Source: Thioalkalivibrio paradoxus ARh 1
Lineage (GTDB): Bacteria > Pseudomonadota > Gammaproteobacteria > Ectothiorhodospirales > Ectothiorhodospiraceae
DNA length: 64,000 nucleotides
Direction of reading: 5' to 3'
NCBI RefSeq assembly: GCF_000227685.2
Contig: NZ_CP007029.1
Coordinates: forward strand, 1,338,501 to 1,402,500
Part shown: in pieces, positions 51,012 through 60,318 of the stretch
Layout of the letters: the number at the start of each line of letters is the position of its first letter
Position numbering within the stretch: position 1 is the first letter of the stretch
The notes under the pieces: model-generated
What the model saw: the letters and a program-made list of their open reading frames with translations, nothing else
Databases searched by the model: none
Told to the model about the DNA's origin: nothing
Made by a program: the position numbers and the translations under genes

Positions 51012-51482
51012 GCGCCCGAGGGCCGCAAGCGAGAGTTCGCCCGCTTCTTCCAGCGTCAGGAATCGCCGCAGGCCACCGGTGTCGAGCCGTGCGCGCAGGT
51101 TGTAGCGGAAACGCTCGCGGTGCGGATCGCTCAGCAGGTCGTTGAACAGTCGCACGCCGCTGAGCAGATCAAGGCCGGCCTGGACCTCGATCACAGACTC
51201 CCCGTAGGCTGGCACGCTCGACAGGTCCCCGGCGACGCCCGTGATCAACCGGTGTCCTTCGAATTCGACGTTGTAGCTCATTCCGCGTAACGGCAGTGCC
51301 GAGGGGTTGGGGTTCACCACTCGCAGGCCGATGGCAAAGCGCGGCGACAGGCCCTCCGAGGGTACGGCCCGGAACGAGTCGAGCATCAGCGAGGGCTGTT
51401 CGTATCCGGGACGTACGCCGGCGCAACCTGCCGCAAGGGCCGCGGTCGCGGCAAACAGAAACAGGCGTCGGGAAGGAAGCAT
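51009..51482 (-). CDS. LEA type 2 (WHy domain) lipoprotein
   Basis: Exported lipoprotein of 157 residues with lipobox ATAALAAGC (Cys near residue 18) and a LEA14/WHy-type beta-sandwich: FAIGLRVVNPNPSALPLRGM, YNVEFEGHRLITGVA, then a hydrophobic C-terminal part. The family is linked to desiccation and envelope stress. Its stop codon is supplied by the end of repeat copy D, so the original 3' end may have been altered by that insertion. Confidence 0.8.
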   Translation of the reverse strand: MLPSRRLFLFAATAALAAGCAGVRPGYEQPSLMLDSFRAVPSEGLSPRFAIGLRVVNPNPSALPLRGMSYNVEFEGHRLITGVAGDLSSVPAYGESVIEVQAGLDLLSGVRLFNDLLSDPHRERFRYNLRARLDTGGLRRFLTLEEAGELSLAALGR

Positions 51483-51669
51483 CGCTGGACTCTCCGGGTT
51501 GAAGGCCGCGCCGCAATCGGCAGCCTGCGAATGCCCGACTTTGAAACATTGCTGGAACCCCTGCAACCTTTCTGCGTCGCGGAGCGTCGCTGCGGATCCG
51601 GAATCGGCGGGCGGGATTCGGGACAATTCGGGTATGCTTCGGGCAGGCCCGATCTGCCGGAACCTTGCG

Positions 51670-51975
51670 ATGCTGCTGACCTTTCATACGCCCGCCTACG
51701 CCGATATCACGATGTTCGGCGATGTGGCGCAGACCCTCATCGAACGGATGGGGCATATGCCGACGGTGCCCGGTGCGATCGCGGCGGAAGACGTCCCCGA
51801 AGCGCTGGAGCGGTTGCGCCGGTCGATCGAGGAAGAGCGGCTCCGGACCGTTGCGAAGCCCCGTCCGGATGCGGACGACGAGGATCGGGTCAGCCTCGCG
51901 CACCGCGCGTTGCCATTGATCGAGTTGCTCGAGGCTGCGGCCGGCGCCCAGGACTACGTGATGTGGGATCGATAG
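51670..51975 (+). CDS. DUF1840 family protein
   Basis: Small cytoplasmic protein of 101 residues beginning MLLTFHTPAYADITMFGDVA, the hallmark of DUF1840 (a short barrel then an acidic helical half, ending ALPLIELLEAAAGAQDYVMW). Function unknown throughout the family. The ATG at 51670 is defined by this N-terminus. Confidence 0.85.
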   Translation: MLLTFHTPAYADITMFGDVAQTLIERMGHMPTVPGAIAAEDVPEALERLRRSIEEERLRTVAKPRPDADDEDRVSLAHRALPLIELLEAAAGAQDYVMWDR

Positions 51976-52029
51976 GGCGGCGCGTCGGTCGGCGATCCCG
52001 GAAAGCAACACCAACAACGGAGACGACGG

Positions 52030-52284
52030 ATGAGCCTGACACAGCTGGCGGTGATCCTGGTGGTCGGTGGCCTGGCGGGGTGGGTGGCCGGCATCCTGGT
52101 CCATGGCGGGGGACAGGGAATCGTGATCAATGTCGTGGTCGGGATCCTCGGGGCGCTGCTGGGCGGCTGGGTGGTCGGCGCGCTCGGGATCGCCGTTACC
52201 GGCGGGCTGGGGAGCCTGTTCCTGACGGCCACTCTCGGCGCGGTGATCCTGCTTTCGATCCTGCGGCTCGTGACCCGGCGTTGA
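52030..52284 (+). CDS. GlsB/YeaQ/YmgE family membrane protein
   Basis: Very hydrophobic protein of 84 residues with three membrane helices and Gly-rich turns (VGGLAGWVAGILVHGGGQGI, VVGILGALLGGWVVG), the pattern of the transglycosylase-associated protein family. These are stress-induced inner-membrane proteins of unknown activity. GGAGACGACGG precedes the ATG. Confidence 0.88.
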   Translation: MSLTQLAVILVVGGLAGWVAGILVHGGGQGIVINVVVGILGALLGGWVVGALGIAVTGGLGSLFLTATLGAVILLSILRLVTRR

Positions 52285-52311
52285 ACCCGGGCTCCGCGAA
52301 CCCGCAAAGCG

Positions 52312-53064
52312 TCAATCCGTCGTGGCTTGTGCAGTCGACTCCGCTTCGGACTGCGCGACATGCAGCCGGTAGTGTGTATTGACGCGCTCGACGTAGTTGC
52401 GCGTCTCGCGAAACGGTGGAATCCCGTTGTACCGCTCAACCGCCCCGGGGCCGGCGTTGTATGCGGCCAGCGCCAGGTCCAGCTGCTGATCGAAGCGGTC
52501 GAGCATCTGGGACAGGTAGGTTACGCCCCCCCGGATGTTCTGCGCCGGGTCGAAGCGGTCGGTCACGCCGAGTTCCCCCGCCGTCGCCGGCATCAGCTGC
52601 ATCAGTCCGTGCGCGCCGACCGGCGACACCGCCTTCGGGTCGAAGCAGGACTCGACCCAGATCACGGATTTCACCAGCAGCGGGTCGAGTTCCCGGGCAG
52701 CCGCCTCCTGCACGATGATGTCGTCGTACGGACCCGAACCGACCGGCATCACGTCTTCGGCCCTGAGACGGCAGCGCACGCTGGCAGTCGGACGGCCATA
52801 GGTCGCGATCAGCGTCAGGGCATGGTCCTGCTGGCGCTGATTGGTGACCAGCCGCTTGCCGTCGGCCCCCTGGTACACGAAGAGCTGGCTGCTCGAGCGC
52901 GCGGCAGCCGATCCGGGAACGGAAACCTGCCGGTAACTCACGCCCGATGGCGGCCGGTCGGTGTACACTCGCGTGCCATGTGCGTCGACATAGGTATACA
53001 GCTGGGCCCCCGCAATAGGCGCCCAGGCGATCAGCCCGAGGAGCAGAAATCGGATCAGGGTCAT
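52312..53064 (-). CDS. Lytic transglycosylase with DUF4124 N-terminus
   Basis: Periplasmic murein lytic enzyme of 250 residues. A signal peptide (1-20) is followed by a DUF4124-like segment (LYTYVDAHGTRVYTDRPPSG) and an SLT domain with catalytic Glu in VIWVESCFDPKAVSPVGAHG, LMQLMPATAGELG and ALAAYNAGPGAVERYNGIPP. It is divergent from birA with the start codons only a few tens of bases apart. Confidence 0.9.
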   Translation of the reverse strand: MTLIRFLLLGLIAWAPIAGAQLYTYVDAHGTRVYTDRPPSGVSYRQVSVPGSAAARSSSQLFVYQGADGKRLVTNQRQQDHALTLIATYGRPTASVRCRLRAEDVMPVGSGPYDDIIVQEAAARELDPLLVKSVIWVESCFDPKAVSPVGAHGLMQLMPATAGELGVTDRFDPAQNIRGGVTYLSQMLDRFDQQLDLALAAYNAGPGAVERYNGIPPFRETRNYVERVNTHYRLHVAQSEAESTAQATTD

Positions 53065-53107
53065 GCCGGACGCTCTTTTGTGGCTCAGTTCACAATATTA
53101 CCGTTTC

Positions 53108-53932
53108 GTGGTTGAAGATTCACCAGTCGCAGGGGTGCCGGCCTTGGCCGACCTGGCGATCCGGCTGGAAGAAGCCTGTCCGCGGCGCTGGGGCGGGGTC
53201 GAACTGCTGCCATCGGTAGACTCGACCAATCGCTGGCTTCTGGACAGCCCGGTCCTGGTCCCCGACCGGTTCCAGGTCTGCGTCGCGCAGCACCAGACGG
53301 CCGGGCGCGGGCGGCGGGGACGTGCCTGGGTTTCGGCCGGGCGAGCGAGCCTGACCTTCTCGGTTGCCCGCGCGTTACGGCCCCGCGAGCGGCCGAACCC
53401 CGCACTCGCGCTCGCTGCCGGCGTGGGGCTGGCCCGGGGACTCGCGGCCTGCGGGGTAAGCGGCTTCGAATTGAAATGGCCCAATGACCTGGTGACGCCC
53501 GCAGGCGCCAAGCTGGGCGGCATCCTGGTCGAGGCGAGGAACCCCTCTGCAGAACGGGCAGCGGCGATCGTGGTGGGGGTCGGCCTGAACCTTGCGGATG
53601 CCGCAGCACTGGGAGTCGACCGGCCGGTCGCGAATCTAAGCCAGTTCTCGGGTGCCCCCGGGGTCCCTGTGTCGGGTCTGCTGGCGTCGATCCTGTGCGC
53701 GCTCGCCGACGCCTGGGACGGTTTCGCGCAATCGGGCCTGGCTCCCTTCGTGCAGGAATATGCGCGGATGGACCACCTCGCCGGTCGCAGGGTCCGGGTC
53801 GCGGACAGCGGCGAGGAGGGCAGGGTCGTCGGCATCGAAGTTCGGGACGGAGCGCTGCTGCTGGAGCGGGCCGGGCGGCGCAGTCGGCTGTATTCCGGCG
53901 ATGTCTCGGTCCGGGTGGTCGCCGATGGCTAA
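53108..53932 (+). CDS. birA: Biotin-[acetyl-CoA-carboxylase] ligase BirA (no HTH domain)
   Basis: Biotin protein ligase of 274 residues. It shows the biotin/ATP site QTAGRGRRGRAWVS (GRGRRG), LKWPNDLV and KLGGILVEA, then the C-terminal beta domain (GEEGRVVGIEVRDGALLL). The N-terminal DNA-binding domain of E. coli BirA is absent, so it probably does not regulate biotin genes. GTG 53108 is a guess; the frame is open from ATG 53063, which would overlap the divergent gene start. It overlaps coaX by 8 bp. Confidence 0.87.
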   Translation: MVEDSPVAGVPALADLAIRLEEACPRRWGGVELLPSVDSTNRWLLDSPVLVPDRFQVCVAQHQTAGRGRRGRAWVSAGRASLTFSVARALRPRERPNPALALAAGVGLARGLAACGVSGFELKWPNDLVTPAGAKLGGILVEARNPSAERAAAIVVGVGLNLADAAALGVDRPVANLSQFSGAPGVPVSGLLASILCALADAWDGFAQSGLAPFVQEYARMDHLAGRRVRVADSGEEGRVVGIEVRDGALLLERAGRRSRLYSGDVSVRVVADG

Positions 53933-54725
53933 TACCTGGTTGCTCGATCTGGGAAGCAGTCGGTTGAAGTGGCAGGTGCGCTCCGATTCCGGCGAAATCC
54001 TGGCCCGCGGCGGCAGTGCCTGGCCGGGATCCTCGCCGCGGCCCGAGTTGCCGTCCCTGGCGCCGGATCGCATCTGGATCTCCCATGTCGGACCTGCCGA
54101 ACGGGCGCAGGCGCTGCTTGCCTGGGTTCGACCGCGCTTTGCGCCGGTGCCCGTACAGTACGTGCGCGCGGAACCCCATGGGCCAGCAGGGTTGCGACTG
54201 GACTATGACCACCGGCAATTGGGTGCCGACCGATTCTGCGCGCTGCTGGGCGTGCTGGCCCGCGGGCGCGAGCCGGCCGTGGTGATCGATGCAGGCACCG
54301 CGCTGACCGTCGACGTCCTCGGCGCGGATGGGCGACACCTGGGCGGGTACATCGCGCCGGGGCTGAGGCCCGGGTGGTCCGCGGTGACGCGCCTGCTGCC
54401 CGGAACGCTGCGCGAGCAGATCGCCACGACGCTGTCGGGCCCGGCGCAGCGAGACGCGGCAGCCGATGCGGGGGCGCCGGGCCATGGCACGGCGGCCGCG
54501 CTGGAACGGGGCTGGATGCTCGGGCTGGAGGGTGCTGTTGAACGCCTGGGCGCCGCCGCAGAGACCGCGGCCGGTGCCGGCGCGCAGTGGTGGCTGACTG
54601 GAGGCGACGCACCCTGGCTGGCCGAGTCCCTGGGGCCTGCGGTGCGGGTCGAGCCCGACCTCGTGCTCGACGGTCTCTGGTTGTATGCCTGCTGGTCGGG
54701 CGTCGGCACCGGGGGGCAGCGATGA
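53925..54725 (+). CDS. coaX: Type III pantothenate kinase
   Basis: First enzyme of CoA synthesis (pantothenate to 4'-phosphopantothenate), ASKHA fold, 266 residues. Motifs are WLLDLGSSRLKWQ (phosphate 1), LGADRFCALLG, AVVIDAGTALTVDVL (phosphate 2) and GGYIAPGLRPGWSAV. The gene pair birA-coaX is common in bacteria. Its ATG overlaps the birA end and its stop overlaps the next ATG. Confidence 0.93.
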   Translation: MANTWLLDLGSSRLKWQVRSDSGEILARGGSAWPGSSPRPELPSLAPDRIWISHVGPAERAQALLAWVRPRFAPVPVQYVRAEPHGPAGLRLDYDHRQLGADRFCALLGVLARGREPAVVIDAGTALTVDVLGADGRHLGGYIAPGLRPGWSAVTRLLPGTLREQIATTLSGPAQRDAAADAGAPGHGTAAALERGWMLGLEGAVERLGAAAETAAGAGAQWWLTGGDAPWLAESLGPAVRVEPDLVLDGLWLYACWSGVGTGGQR

Positions 54726-54973
54726 TGCGCTGGGTGCTGCTTCTGCTGGTGTCGCTGAACCTGCTCTATTTCGCGTTCAGCCTGTATCGGAGCGATATGC
54801 CCGATCCATATTCCAATGTGCCGCCGATCGAGGTCTTTCCGGACGCGGTGATCCTGGAACTGCTCGATTCCGAGCTGGATCCGGCAGACCCGGCACCGGA
54901 TCCGGTTACGCCGCCGGAGACGGGCGAAACCGGCACTGCCCGCGCCGGGCCGGGCGTCGTCGACGCCCGGTGA
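54722..54973 (+). CDS. Small membrane-anchored hypothetical protein, 83 aa
   Basis: One N-terminal membrane helix (MRWVLLLLVSLNLLYFAFSL) followed by an acidic, Pro-rich tail (DPADPAPDPVTPPETGETGT). In many gammaproteobacteria the gene after coaX encodes a SPOR-domain protein; this one keeps the anchor and linker but lacks the SPOR domain, so it may be a shortened remnant. The ATG overlaps the coaX stop. Confidence 0.65.
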   Translation: MMRWVLLLLVSLNLLYFAFSLYRSDMPDPYSNVPPIEVFPDAVILELLDSELDPADPAPDPVTPPETGETGTARAGPGVVDAR

Positions 54974-54992
54974 ACGGCGGCGGCGCCGAGGA

Positions 54993-56588
54993 TCAGTCCG
55001 CTGGCGTTACCGCAGGCGCGGGAGAAACACGGTCCAGGGCCCAGAACCCCAATGCGGCGTCGTCCGGATCGGCGCCCGGCACCAGGCGCAGCTGCGCATG
55101 GACCCGGTCCGGCTCGATCCCGGCGGCCGTAACCATCTCGTCCGGCAGCCCGGCCAGCCACCAGGCCAGCGCGGCCTGGGTGCGAACTTCCACCCACGGA
55201 TCGAGCTCGCTGCCGATGCGTTCGCGGTAGCCCCCGAGTTCGGGATCCAGGAACGCGGCGATCCCGGCGAGGATGTCCTGTTCGCGCGTGTCGTCCGCGC
55301 CGGCGTTCATGCCGCGGTACAAATGCCAGGCGATGCCCGGCCAGACCTGTGCGGGGAGGTAGCCTTCGAGTTCGGCGGGGCCCTCGTCGGGCAATGCATG
55401 CAGGTACCCGTCGCCCGAGCGCAGGTGTTCGTCCAGCCCTTCCAGCGCCTCGCGCGCCCATGAGACCAGCGCCGGGTCGTCCAGCGCACGCGCCGCCCGC
55501 AGCAACGCGGCGATCGCCTGTCCCGAGGCGTCCGCGTAGGTCGTGCGGTCCACCGGAGGCGGTGGCAGGTTGCTGCGCACCGCTGCAGGCTGGGCGTAGT
55601 AGAAGTTGTCCGAATACTGGCTGGTGTAGAACCGGCGTTCCTCGGCGTTCCAGAGGTGCTGCTGCAGGTAGTCCAGGCTGCGCTCGACGACCGCCCGGTA
55701 ACGTTCCTTTCCAAACACGGCGTAGGCGTCGGAGAACAGCCACAGGAATGCGGCATTCTGCTCCAGGCGCTTGGAGGTCTCGCGCGCGCGGTCCGGGTCG
55801 GTCTGATCCGGGTCGTAGAAAAAGAAGAATCCACCGTCTTCGAGATCGCCCAGGTCCGCGACCGCGCGATCCAGCAATCCGGGCATGCGCTCGCGCCAGG
55901 CGTCCTGATGCAGCAGGACGCTGTAGGTCCAGGGCTGCGGACGCTTGCTCAGGGTGCCGAACATCGCGCTGCCGCTCAGTCGGTCGGCATCGGGATCGTA
56001 GACCTCGTCAAGCATGGCCAAAAAGCCTTCGAGCGTGTCGATCGGCTCGTCGTCCGGGGTCAGTTCGCGCCCGGTAACCGAGATCTGGAGTCGCCGTTCG
56101 GCAAGTACCCGGGCCAGGTCGTTCGGCCCCACGTGCCCGGTAAAACGGCCCCGCACGTCCTCGTTCGCGTCGAGGATCACCACGAATGGCAGCCCCCGGC
56201 CGCCGTAGCGGGTGAAGAGGTCCCGGCGGCGGTCCAGGTCGATCAGCACCGGAATGTAGTCGCGTTCCAGGACCTTGACCACGGTCGGGTGTTCCAGACT
56301 GTCATCCTGGAAATCCCGGCACCAGGTGCACCACTGCCCGTGGAAATACAGAAACAGCGGTCGGTTCTCGGCGCGTGCCCGGGTGAACAGCGCGGGTTCG
56401 AACGACTGCCAGCCGATCTGCGAACCGCGCGGATAGTCGTCCTCCGGCAGTGCGGCCCGGCCGGCCGCCGCCAGACTGGCCAGCAACAGCGTGAGCAACA
56501 GCCACACGGCGGCCGTGGTGGCGCGGGGGAAGGCGCTCTGCCCGGTCGTCGTGTGCCCGGGCGTGGCGAGTGGTCTGCGTGCTCTCAT
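54993..56588 (-). CDS. Exported thioredoxin-fold protein of the DUF255/YyaL type
   Basis: Protein of 531 residues with a membrane or signal helix (about 23-43), a thioredoxin domain with active site CTWC (FHGQWCTWCRDFQDDSLEHP) and LPFVVILDANEDV, then a long alpha-helical region like the (alpha/alpha)6 glycan-hydrolase fold in YyaL/SSP411 proteins (DGGFFFFYDPDQTDPDR, YADASGQAIAALLRAARALD). Role unknown; possibly redox quality control in the periplasm. ATG 56588 is used; ATG 56618 is an alternative. Confidence 0.78.
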   Translation of the reverse strand: MRARRPLATPGHTTTGQSAFPRATTAAVWLLLTLLLASLAAAGRAALPEDDYPRGSQIGWQSFEPALFTRARAENRPLFLYFHGQWCTWCRDFQDDSLEHPTVVKVLERDYIPVLIDLDRRRDLFTRYGGRGLPFVVILDANEDVRGRFTGHVGPNDLARVLAERRLQISVTGRELTPDDEPIDTLEGFLAMLDEVYDPDADRLSGSAMFGTLSKRPQPWTYSVLLHQDAWRERMPGLLDRAVADLGDLEDGGFFFFYDPDQTDPDRARETSKRLEQNAAFLWLFSDAYAVFGKERYRAVVERSLDYLQQHLWNAEERRFYTSQYSDNFYYAQPAAVRSNLPPPPVDRTTYADASGQAIAALLRAARALDDPALVSWAREALEGLDEHLRSGDGYLHALPDEGPAELEGYLPAQVWPGIAWHLYRGMNAGADDTREQDILAGIAAFLDPELGGYRERIGSELDPWVEVRTQAALAWWLAGLPDEMVTAAGIEPDRVHAQLRLVPGADPDDAALGFWALDRVSPAPAVTPAD

Positions 56589-56646
56589 ACCGCTGGGACG
56601 TTTCCGCGGCCCGGGCATTCCCCGGGCACGCGGGATCCTGCCCGGC

Positions 56647-57072
56647 TCAGGCCCCTCCGGAGGCCAGTTGCCGGTGCACGCGGCGCAGGACCTCCGTGCT
56701 GATGCGGCGCACGATCGGGCCAGCCACCCGGCCGACGGTATGGTCCAGCAACCGGCTGTTCAGGCTGTAGTCGATTACCAGTGTGACGTCGGTGCCTCCC
56801 GGCGCCGGCGTCAGCCGGTAGCGGCCGGTATTGGCGATGCCGGTCAGGGACCGCCAAGCCAGGCGCCGGGGCGGCTCGCACTGGATCACCTCGACATCCC
56901 ATTCGTAGACGACCCCGCTGACACGAACCTCCCAGTGATAGCGTTCCGGCCCGATCGCGGTCACACGCTCGACCGCGCTGGTATAGCGGGGAAAGTCTTC
57001 GACCTTGCGGATCATCCCGAATACCGTGTCCGGGTCTGCGGGCAACAGGGCGCGGGTTTCGATCGAGGGCAT
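56647..57072 (-). CDS. SRPBCC-fold protein (coenzyme Q-binding/cyclase-like)
   Basis: START-like protein of 141 residues: MPSIETRALLPADPDTVFGM, YTSAVERVTAI and TDVTLVIDYSLNSRLLDHTV are typical of polyketide cyclase/Coq10-type small ligand-binding proteins. No catalytic residues can be named. It is divergent from the cyclic-nucleotide-binding gene, 156 bp apart. Confidence 0.8.
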   Translation of the reverse strand: MPSIETRALLPADPDTVFGMIRKVEDFPRYTSAVERVTAIGPERYHWEVRVSGVVYEWDVEVIQCEPPRRLAWRSLTGIANTGRYRLTPAPGGTDVTLVIDYSLNSRLLDHTVGRVAGPIVRRISTEVLRRVHRQLASGGA

Positions 57073-57228
57073 CAACGGGCCTCCCGTGTGCATTCCTGAA
57101 TGGACCGTGCGGCGCTGGGGTCGCAGGGCGGCTTTCTGCGGCGCTCGGCGGCGTGGCCCCTGGGCATTGAACTCTGCGTATCCGGATCGGATACTGTGGC
57201 CGGATGCATCACCGCACCAGGGGGCGAC

Positions 57229-57714
57229 ATGGGCGACACCGACAATTTCACGAGTCTGCGCAGTTCACGGCTGACGGCCGGCCTTACCGACGAGCAGGTG
57301 GAACGGCTGGCAGGCATTTCCCTGTGCCGCAGGCTCGAGGATAACGAGAAACTCTTCCAGGAGGGGGAAACCGACGACACCCTGTGCGTGATCACCTCGG
57401 GCCGGCTGGCCGTGACCCGCAACGTCGGCGGCGGCGGTGAGGTGACGCTGCATGTGATGCAGGCCGGAGATCTGGCCGGCGAGATGGGCTTCGTGGGCGG
57501 GCGTCCGCACAGTGCCTCGCTGCGGGCGATGGGGCGGCCCACCGTGTGTACCTTCACCCGGGCGGATTTCGAGGCGTTGGTCGACAGCGATCCCTGGCTG
57601 GTGTATCGAGTGATGAAGAACATTGTTCAGGTCGGCCATGACATCCTGCATCGCATGAATGCCCAGTTCGTGGAGATGTCGAACTACATTACCCACCAGC
57701 ACGGGCGTTACTGA
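57229..57714 (+). CDS. Cyclic-nucleotide-binding domain protein without HTH
   Basis: Protein of 161 residues consisting of one CAP-type barrel (EKLFQEGETDDTLCVITSGR, GDLAGEMGFVGGRPHSASL) and a C-terminal helix, with no DNA-binding domain. The phosphate-binding cassette GEMGFVGGRPHSAS resembles cNMP sites (usual form GELALL...RSA), so ligand binding is possible. AGGGGGCG precedes the ATG. Likely a stand-alone sensor module. Confidence 0.82.
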   Translation: MGDTDNFTSLRSSRLTAGLTDEQVERLAGISLCRRLEDNEKLFQEGETDDTLCVITSGRLAVTRNVGGGGEVTLHVMQAGDLAGEMGFVGGRPHSASLRAMGRPTVCTFTRADFEALVDSDPWLVYRVMKNIVQVGHDILHRMNAQFVEMSNYITHQHGRY

Positions 57715-59261
57715 CCGCCACAGGGGCCGGCGCCCGGTGGGCCGCGACGCCGGCCGCCGACGTCTCCCGCGCCGTGCTGCCGCGACCGTCGTTCGGCCCG
57801 GCGGGCAATGGCACGCGTCATCCCGGAGAAGATCACGAGGTGGGCCGGCACCAGCGCATACCAGTAGAGTAGACCCCAGACCCCTGCGGGGTGCCAGAAC
57901 GCGGTGGCGCGTATCCGGGTACCCGGGCCCTCGGGCGTCAGTTCGAATTCCAGCACCCCGGAACCCGGCGCCTTCATTCCGAAGAACAGCGTGAGTCGCC
58001 GCGGTGGTTCGATCCCGATCACGCGCCAGGAATCCACGGTATCTCCCAGCCGCAGCTCGTGCGGATGCCGGCGTCCCCGGTTCAGCCCCGGACCGCCAAG
58101 CATCCAGTCGAGCGTCTCCCGGATACTCCACAGGCCGTTCAGGTAGAAGTAGCGGTTGCGTCCACCGATCTTGCAGAGTTCGCTCCAGACGGCTTCGGGC
58201 TTCGCCCGCGCAAACGCACTGCCATCGGCGCGCTTGGCGTAATACGCGTACTCGGCGCGATAGTCGCGGAACTGGAACGCGCCCTCGGTCCAGCGAGCCG
58301 CCACGGTATGGCGGCGCTCGGCGTCGAACGCCGCGCGTACCGCGGTACGCACGTCCATCAGTTGCAGCGGGATGAGCCGTTGGATCTCGTCGGCATCTGC
58401 GACGAAATCCTGCCGCATGCCCTCGATCAGCGCGCGGGCGATCGGGGTGGGCACCGAGGTGACCAGCCGCAGCCACCAGGCGGACAGCCGCGGGGTCAAT
58501 ACCGGCACGGGGATGATCCATGGCGGACGCCGCCCGGCTTCTTCGGCGAGGATGCGCATCATCTCGGCATAGCTCAGGTATTGGGGTCCCGCTGCGTCGA
58601 GGATTCGCCCGGCGGTCTCGGTGAGTGCCGGGGCGCGTACCAGGTACTCGAGCAGGTTGTCGAGTGCGATCGGTGGCGATTTCGAGTCGACCCAGCGTGG
58701 AGTCAGCATCACCGGGAGGTGGAAAACCAGGTCGCGCATCACCTCGAACGCGGCCGATCCAGGTCCGATGATGATGCCGGCGCGGATCTCCGTGACCGGA
58801 ACCGCCCCGAGACGCAGCACGTCGCCGGTCTGTTGCCGGGACACGATGTGCTGGCTGTCGGCGGCCGGCGGCACCAGGCCGCCGAGATAGACGATGCGAC
58901 GGACGCCGGCCTTGGCTGCGGCATCGGCGAAATGTCCTGCGGCCTCGACGTCGATGGCCCCGAAACGGCGGCCTGAGGCCATTGAATGGACGAGGTAGTA
59001 GGCGGTGTCGACGCCTTTAAGCGCCCGGTCGAGCGTCTCCGGCCGCAGCGCGTCAGCGCCGACGCGTTCCACGCCCGGCCAATCCCGCGCTTCCAGCACC
59101 TCCAGCGACCGTGCCGCTGCGCGCACGGGCATGCCCGCGGCCAGCAGGCGCGGCACGAGGTGGGTGCCGATGTAGCCGGATGCTCCGAAGACCAGCGTCA
59201 GCGGGGCCGAGCTGCCGAACCGCGTGGATTTCACGGAGCCGTGAAGCGAAGGATCAGCCAT
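57708..59261 (-). CDS. DUF2867-type NAD(P)-binding oxidoreductase
   Basis: Protein of 517 residues with an N-terminal atypical SDR domain (LTLVFGASGYIGTHLVPRLL, GVDTAYYLVHSM, RRIVYLGGL) and a C-terminal DUF2867/START-like part (WRVIGIEPPRRLTLFFGMKA, then a membrane-like stretch GVWGLLYWYALVPAHLVIFS). The substrate is unknown. ATG 59261 lies inside the end of the upstream prenyltransferase gene; a GTG at 59234 that overlaps its stop (GTGA) is an alternative start. Confidence 0.82.
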   Translation of the reverse strand: MADPSLHGSVKSTRFGSSAPLTLVFGASGYIGTHLVPRLLAAGMPVRAAARSLEVLEARDWPGVERVGADALRPETLDRALKGVDTAYYLVHSMASGRRFGAIDVEAAGHFADAAAKAGVRRIVYLGGLVPPAADSQHIVSRQQTGDVLRLGAVPVTEIRAGIIIGPGSAAFEVMRDLVFHLPVMLTPRWVDSKSPPIALDNLLEYLVRAPALTETAGRILDAAGPQYLSYAEMMRILAEEAGRRPPWIIPVPVLTPRLSAWWLRLVTSVPTPIARALIEGMRQDFVADADEIQRLIPLQLMDVRTAVRAAFDAERRHTVAARWTEGAFQFRDYRAEYAYYAKRADGSAFARAKPEAVWSELCKIGGRNRYFYLNGLWSIRETLDWMLGGPGLNRGRRHPHELRLGDTVDSWRVIGIEPPRRLTLFFGMKAPGSGVLEFELTPEGPGTRIRATAFWHPAGVWGLLYWYALVPAHLVIFSGMTRAIARRAERRSRQHGAGDVGGRRRGPPGAGPCGGQ

Positions 59262-60097
59262 AGCGAATAACCCAGCGAGTAGAGGGCACTGTAGCCCAGC
59301 AGCGGGTTCAGTGCGCGGCCGTCCGCACGCCGCAGGCGCAGGTTCAGATGCACTGCGACGAGCAGGGCGAGCCCCCATGCAAGCCACGGCCAGAGCGCGG
59401 CGGCGACTGGTATCGACGCGAGCAAGGGCCCCAGGGTGAGCGCGGCGAACAGCCACCGTGTACCTTCCGGCCCGAGACGCACCGCGAGGGTGTATTTGCC
59501 AGCGCGCGCGTCGGTATGCCGGTCGCGTAGGTTGTTCACGACCAGGATGGCCGCCACCGGCAGACCGACCAGCGCGGCTGCGAACACGGCCTCGGGAGCG
59601 ATCGGGCTGCGCTGGGCAAGCAAGCCGCCGAGCACGGCCACCGGACCGAAGAACAGCCAGACCGCGACCTCGCCCAGCGCGCGGTTCGCGTAAGGCCGCC
59701 GCCCCCCGCTGTAGCCGAGCACCGCCAGCACCGCGAGAGCGCCGAGCAGCCAGAGCAGCCAGTGCCCGAACGCGATCAGCCAGAGCCCGGTCGCGACCGC
59801 GATGCCGAGGGTGACGATGAGCCCTGCGCGCAGTTCGCCCGCGCTCAGCAGGCCCGCCTGCAACGCTCGTACCGGCCCGAGACGGTCGGCCTGATCAACG
59901 CCCGAGAGACCGTCGAACAGGTCGTTCGCAATGTTTACCGCGAGTTGCAGCGCAACCGCGCAGACCACGCAGAGTACTGCGGTGATCCATGAGAAATGCC
60001 CGGCGGCGACCAGGGCCTGTCCGAGCACCACCGGGCCGATCGCTGCCGGCAGCGTACGCGGCCGCAGGGTTTGCCACCAGATCGTCGTCTTGTGCAC
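59231..60097 (-). CDS. UbiA-family prenyltransferase, MenA-like
   Basis: Integral membrane prenyltransferase of 288 residues with about eight or nine helices. The first aspartate motif is NIANDLFDGLSGVDQAD, as in MenA (1,4-dihydroxy-2-naphthoate polyprenyltransferase); the second is NNLRDRHTDARAGKYTLAVR. MenA would imply menaquinone synthesis; no other men gene is in the window, so this is unproven. GTG 60097 is chosen because GAGGG precedes it and the product then begins at the conserved WWQTLRPRTLPAA. Confidence 0.82.
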   Translation of the reverse strand: MHKTTIWWQTLRPRTLPAAIGPVVLGQALVAAGHFSWITAVLCVVCAVALQLAVNIANDLFDGLSGVDQADRLGPVRALQAGLLSAGELRAGLIVTLGIAVATGLWLIAFGHWLLWLLGALAVLAVLGYSGGRRPYANRALGEVAVWLFFGPVAVLGGLLAQRSPIAPEAVFAAALVGLPVAAILVVNNLRDRHTDARAGKYTLAVRLGPEGTRWLFAALTLGPLLASIPVAAALWPWLAWGLALLVAVHLNLRLRRADGRALNPLLGYSALYSLGYSLWLILRFTAP

Positions 60098-60318
60098 CAG
60101 GCCCTCGCGTCCAACGCAGCGGATCCCCGCAGGCCGGAAGGGCGAGCAAGTCGCCGCTTGCTGGCTGCGAAGGAGGACGGGCAATGGACCCCGGCCCCGC
60201 AGCCATGGTCAAGGTGCCGGCAGGGGTGGGTCAAGTGGCACAGGCAGGCGCTGCCCGGTCGCGATCGGAACGGTGTCGATGCGCGCGCCGGCGGCGCTTG
60301 CGGCCGCGGCAGGCTGCT

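Noticed and set aside
53063-53107. ATG 53063 as the birA start
   Set aside because: It would overlap the start codon of the divergent lytic transglycosylase and add residues not typical of BirA; the downstream GTG is preferred, though not proven.
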